A DNA stretch of 38,681 nt. Origin: Priapulus caudatus (lineage: Eukaryota; Priapulida; Priapulimorpha; Priapulimorphida; Priapulidae). How positions within the stretch are numbered: position 1 is the first letter of the stretch; every line of letters begins with the position of its first letter. Position numbers and translations under genes: made by a program. Positions 36,601 through 38,681 of the stretch are shown here, in pieces. The notes below the pieces were generated by a model. That model was not told the DNA's origin, ran no database searches, and saw only the letters and a list, made by a program, of their open reading frames with translations. The stretch lies in assembly GCF_000485595.1 (NCBI RefSeq), contig NW_014577070.1:917394-956074 (forward strand), given 5' to 3'.

Positions 36601-37284
36601 CACATCAGTAATATGTATATAGTATGTAATGATAATAGCAATTTATAACCATCAACAGTATCAACAAGCACAAAGGCAACTGCAACAACAGCAGCAGCAG
36701 CAGAAATAACAATAATAATAGCAGATATAACAAACAAATAATTACGTTTTACCGTAAGATTCATCAAGGGACATCAAGCGAAGAAAGTGGAGGTGGATTG
36801 GCCACACCTTACGCAAATCTAGCGACGCCATCGCCAGACAAGCACTGGTGTGGAACCCACAAGGTCAACGGGGAAGGGGCCGTCCAAAAACTACATGGAG
36901 GAGGTCGGTCGAAGCCGAAATCAAAGCCGATGGACACACCTGGGATACCATCAGACAACTCGCCCAACATCGAGTCAGGTGGCGAAGTTTTATCAGTGGC
37001 CTATGCTCCACCCAGGAGCCACGGGCGTAAGTCAAGTAAGTCAGTAAAAGATTATCTTAAAACGCATCATCGCTAGGTTTTAATGGCAATCTCGCCGTTT
37101 TTCCCCTTTTACGTGCATAGCGGTGCCTCGCGCCCCGGGTGTGTTTATGTCTCTCTCAGTTCCGCGATGTTCTATTTACCTTTCTTATGTTATCCAACGC
37201 TTCGGACACGTTTCTGTCTGTATCCTGCGACGCTGCGAGCGTCAGTACAAGCAGCGTCACCACAGCGCTAACCGTCAACATCAT
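33350..37284 (-). CDS. secreted C-type lectin
   Basis: Exons on the minus strand: 37284-37180, 36466-36363, 35911-35757, 33648-33350; all phases agree and give 220 residues. Residues 1-18 (MMLTVSAVVTLLVLTLAA) are a signal peptide. About 40 residues of helical neck follow (SEALDNIRK, AVERLQARLDG), then one long-form carbohydrate-recognition domain: CADSYTLIYDSCYRF, WWRAEESCNSRGGHLVDI, GFWTSGNDHW, GIYEW, WLALEPD, NCVF, GWRDTSC and PLCES. In this family E-P-x plus W-N-D bind Ca2+ and sugar; here the motifs are EPD and WRD, so mannose-type binding is possible but altered. Such lectins act in recognition and immunity outside cells; that role is inferred. Intron 3 holds a GPCR tail on the same strand. 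The last acceptor follows a (CG)n run without a pyrimidine tract. Confidence 0.87.
33736..35622 (-). CDS. class B (secretin-family) GPCR, last three exons (TM5 to C-terminus)
   Basis: Exons on the minus strand: 35622-35537, 34998-34863, 33927-33736; joined they give 137 in-frame residues and a stop. TM5 is INLFFLCNIVRVLLQKM, loop 3 RAVNAPDPQQTW, TM6 KAVRAVLILVPLFGAQYILL, TM7 SFQGLFVALIFCLLNGEV, the class B hallmark. The tail of about 45 residues is Lys/Arg- and Ser/Thr-rich. Such receptors bind peptide hormones (calcitonin/DH31, CRF/DH44, PDF or PTH types); which one is not clear. The first intron has a GC donor (ACATG|GCAAGT at 35536). Exons for TM1-TM4 and the hormone-binding domain are not visible to the right, so the gene is partial, interleaved with the lectin, or misassembled. 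Confidence 0.82.
34744..34896. repeat. 87-bp tandem duplication of a GPCR exon end
   Basis: 34831-34896 (end of the TM6-TM7 exon plus donor) is repeated at 34744-34809 with about 75-80% identity by eye. In the outer copy the splice donor is destroyed (CAAGAA for CAGGTA on the minus strand) and the frame no longer reads as receptor. Confidence 0.75.
35260..35416. repeat. GT/GC-rich microsatellite in lectin intron 3
   Basis: (GT)n with CGCGTG and TGCGTGCG units. Lies between GPCR exons; no coding signal. Confidence 0.88.
35757..35911 (-). CDS. lectin exon 3: first half of the carbohydrate-recognition domain
   Basis: Encodes (R)FATDEDDTVDWWRAEESC, NSRGGHLVDIDTQEEMSR, LSQYASKRDFKNLIS. The W-x-x-A-x-x-x-C and G-G-H-L-x-x-I blocks are the standard lectin start. 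Phase 2 in, phase 1 out. Confidence 0.9.
35940..36087 (-). other. unassigned open segment in lectin intron 2
   Basis: The minus strand reads openly for about 48 codons with protein-like content (MRWCDGPNAKFRLGILPY, YVVLIRDGDLYCKPH) and ends TGA. It is bounded by CCCCTATTTTC and AACCCCATTG. I do not recognise it; phases do not fit the lectin or the GPCR. It may be a fragment of a dispersed repeat that happens to be open. Confidence 0.25.
36363..36466 (-). CDS. lectin exon 2: neck and first cysteines
   Basis: Encodes SMEKTATAVERLQARLDGTL and VCADSYTLIYDSCY(R). The first part has heptad-like hydrophobic spacing, fitting a short oligomerising neck; the second carries the long-form N-terminal cysteine pair. 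Acceptor TGATAG, donor CAG|GTGCGA. Confidence 0.85.
36670..36728. repeat. CAA/CAG/AAT trinucleotide-rich stretch
   Basis: CAACAACAGCAGCAGCAGCA followed by AATAATAATA, just upstream of the retrotransposon fragment. Confidence 0.85.
36767..37060 (+). mobile_element. 5'-truncated RTE-like non-LTR retrotransposon (C-terminus of reverse transcriptase plus 3' tail)
   Basis: An open frame to the stop at 37028-37030 reads RDIKRRKWRWIGHTLRKSSD, then RQALVWNPQGQRGRGRPKTT, WRRSVEAEIKA and RVRWRSFISGLCS. This W-I-G-H-x-L-R ... N-P-x-G-x-R-x-R-G-R-P-x-x-T-W-R ... W-R-x-x-x-x-x-L-C pattern is typical of the C-terminus of RTE/BovB-type LINE proteins. The 3' end has short TAAGT-like repeats (GTAAGTCAAGTAAGTCAG), also typical of that clade. 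Everything upstream in the element is gone. It sits in lectin intron 1, opposite in orientation to the lectin. Confidence 0.88.
37180..37284 (-). CDS. lectin exon 1: signal peptide
   Basis: Thirty-five codons. Two adjacent ATGs (37284 and 37281) open MMLTVSAVVTLLVLTLAA, a clear signal peptide, then SQDTDRNVSEALDNIRK. One N-glycosylation site (NVS) follows. Ends AAG|GTAAAT, phase 0. Confidence 0.8.
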
Positions 37285-37356
37285 AACAGCAGTTATCGTG
37301 AAACAATATACAGAGAGGTGTATAGGTAATGATTCCTCTTTCGCAGAGTCCTGAAT

Positions 37357-37393
37357 ACTGACAGATGGATTACCAAGGACCGCGCTATATATA
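37357..37393 (-). promoter_or_regulatory. candidate core promoter of the lectin gene (TATA box and initiator)
   Basis: On the minus strand GTATATATAG lies at 37394-37385. A TCAGT initiator has its A at 37359, 34 bases downstream of the first T of the TATA box. This would give a 5' UTR of about 75 bases before the ATG at 37284. Spacing and both motifs fit an invertebrate TATA-Inr promoter. Confidence 0.45.
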
Positions 37394-38577
37394 CAGGGGC
37401 GTATACCCGGTGTCCTGGATGCTGCCTAGGCTGACTAAGAGCGCCATTGAGCGAAATATTCCATGCGGGTATAATAGACCGCAGAGAAAGCATTTCGGTT
37501 TGCCTGGATATAGGTCGACCTTGACACAATTAAGTCAAGGTAGTGCATTTGATCACATGCTGGATTTCAGGGATTTACTATGGGTTTTGCGATTGCAGGA
37601 CCAGGGTCCGTTGTCAGAAACAAAATTAGCATTGACGTTAGTCTTAAAAGAAAACGTTTTCTAATGGACTGTTGAGAGTAACATGGTAGGCCTAAAGTTA
37701 CGAATTTCTCATACACAGTGTATAGAGGACAGGTCTAGGAGGAAATGCTAATGTTGTGACTGATATCAAGAGAAACTTTTGTGTGTCTAACAGCAAAAGA
37801 CAATGCCTTCAACACCGGGTCAGGTCCTACTGTCGTCATGTATGTAATATAGATCTATATTATACACTCCTGGTAATATGAATTACACGTGCGATCGCGC
37901 CAGCTCTCATCGCGCTCTTCTCTAATGTTTATATCTGCACCGTCTTGACACTCTGGGTTGGTTTCATTTTAAGCGCCTAAACCGCGCAATGACAGCTGCG
38001 ACGAAGCACGTACGCACGCTGTCACCGGAGTCTCCACATCCAAGCTCGCAGCAACATCTCGCGTCAGTCTCCTCCCTCGTACAAGGAAGCGCGCGACCGC
38101 ACACCGACGCGCTCTCATGGATGATAGCATCGGTTAAACAAACGCTGTCTCTGCTGCGCCGCCGCTCTCTGCGAACTCATAAATATTGTAATTATGATGG
38201 TACGACACATCTACACGGTGAATTGCATCGTAAGCAGTCGACTTGCGGAGAACATATTTAGGTAGGCGGTGGGTGAGAACCGCGGCAAGACCTAAATCCG
38301 GGGTTGCGGCAAATCTGTGCAGCGGGGAGTGCCGGCCTCACTCTGGGATACGCGTAAAAGCCCATTATGATCGCGACCGTCTACTCATCAGCAATTTCCG
38401 GCGATATTTGTCGGCGAGAACGACTACAAACTACCCGCGGGTGACATTTGATAGGTGTGACATTACACAGACTGCATGCGTCGTATCCCATGTTTGCTGA
38501 ATCGGCAGAAATGGCGAGGAGATGAATTATATGGGGAATAGTTAACGGTAATGTGATCAATCTCGGGAGGCAGTGTG
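37394..38577. other. region upstream of the lectin gene, no recognised gene
   Basis: Open frames at 37365-37664 and 37989-38261 (plus strand) have no recognisable motif, no splice pattern and no family resemblance, so I do not call them genes. I searched the minus strand by eye for the missing GPCR TM1-TM4 exons and found none. Confidence 0.45.
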
Positions 38578-38624
38578 TGTACGCATGCACGCGCCTGTGC
38601 GTGTGCGCGCTTGTGTGTGTGCGC

Positions 38625-38681
<57 letters not shown>
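38578..38681. repeat. (GT)n microsatellite running off the window end
   Basis: GTGTGT with GCGC interruptions, then pure (GT)n to the last base, so the window or contig end is set by the repeat. Confidence 0.92.

Noticed and set aside
37365-37664. 99-residue open frame on the plus strand
   Set aside because: No recognisable motif or domain, overlaps the likely lectin promoter, and shows no splice context; length alone is not enough.
37989-38261. 90-residue Ser/His-rich open frame on the plus strand
   Set aside because: No family resemblance or supporting signals; GC-rich stretch likely open by chance.
1-38681. tRNA, rRNA or other structured RNA genes
   Set aside because: I looked for cloverleaf-like and conserved rRNA blocks by eye and saw none; a covariance-model scan would be needed to exclude them.

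Overview
This is animal nuclear DNA. Genes are split into short exons with mostly GT-AG introns, simple-sequence repeats are abundant, and the proteins are metazoan: tandem Ig/FnIII muscle domains, a calpain, a secreted C-type lectin and a class B GPCR. Exon-level codon use and the lectin's FWTSGND-type core fit a bilaterian invertebrate. I could not settle the phylum from the sequence. The window contains one 25-N gap and at least one block that looks like unpolished long-read filler.

Layout. (1) 1-12297, plus strand: the 3' end of a giant titin/twitchin-like sarcomeric gene, 26 exons by my splice reading, giving 1598 in-frame residues. The domain order is ten Ig, two FnIII, two Ig, three FnIII, then a short acidic tail and stop, with no kinase domain. 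(2) 12298-16953: 3' UTR and spacer with large CA/GT/CT tracts and a 19-bp minisatellite. (3) 16954-31594, plus strand: an apparently full-length calpain gene in 18 recognised exons (one EF-hand exon not found). It keeps the calpain fold and several exon sizes I recall from vertebrate calpains, but the catalytic Cys is Ser and the catalytic His is Arg. I therefore read it as a proteolytically dead calpain. (4) 33350-37284, minus strand: a four-exon secreted C-type lectin gene with signal peptide and a plausible TATA/initiator. (5) Inside lectin intron 3, on the same strand, lie the last three exons of a class B (secretin-family) GPCR (35622-33736: TM5 to C-terminus). No exons for TM1-TM4 are visible in the window. 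(6) A 5'-truncated RTE-like retrotransposon end sits in lectin intron 1.

The genes do not form an obvious pathway; titin-like proteins and calpains can both act in muscle, but nothing here ties these two together. The most notable structural links are an inverted 238-bp copy of the calpain 3' end (two EF-hand-end exons plus intron, one mismatch by eye) inside an intron of the titin-like gene, the nested GPCR tail, four GC-AG introns among about 48, a ~376-bp palindromic MITE-like element, and a 32-bp-arm hairpin just before a calpain exon. All exon borders were placed by hand from reading frame, splice consensus and phase agreement; no alignment or database search was run.
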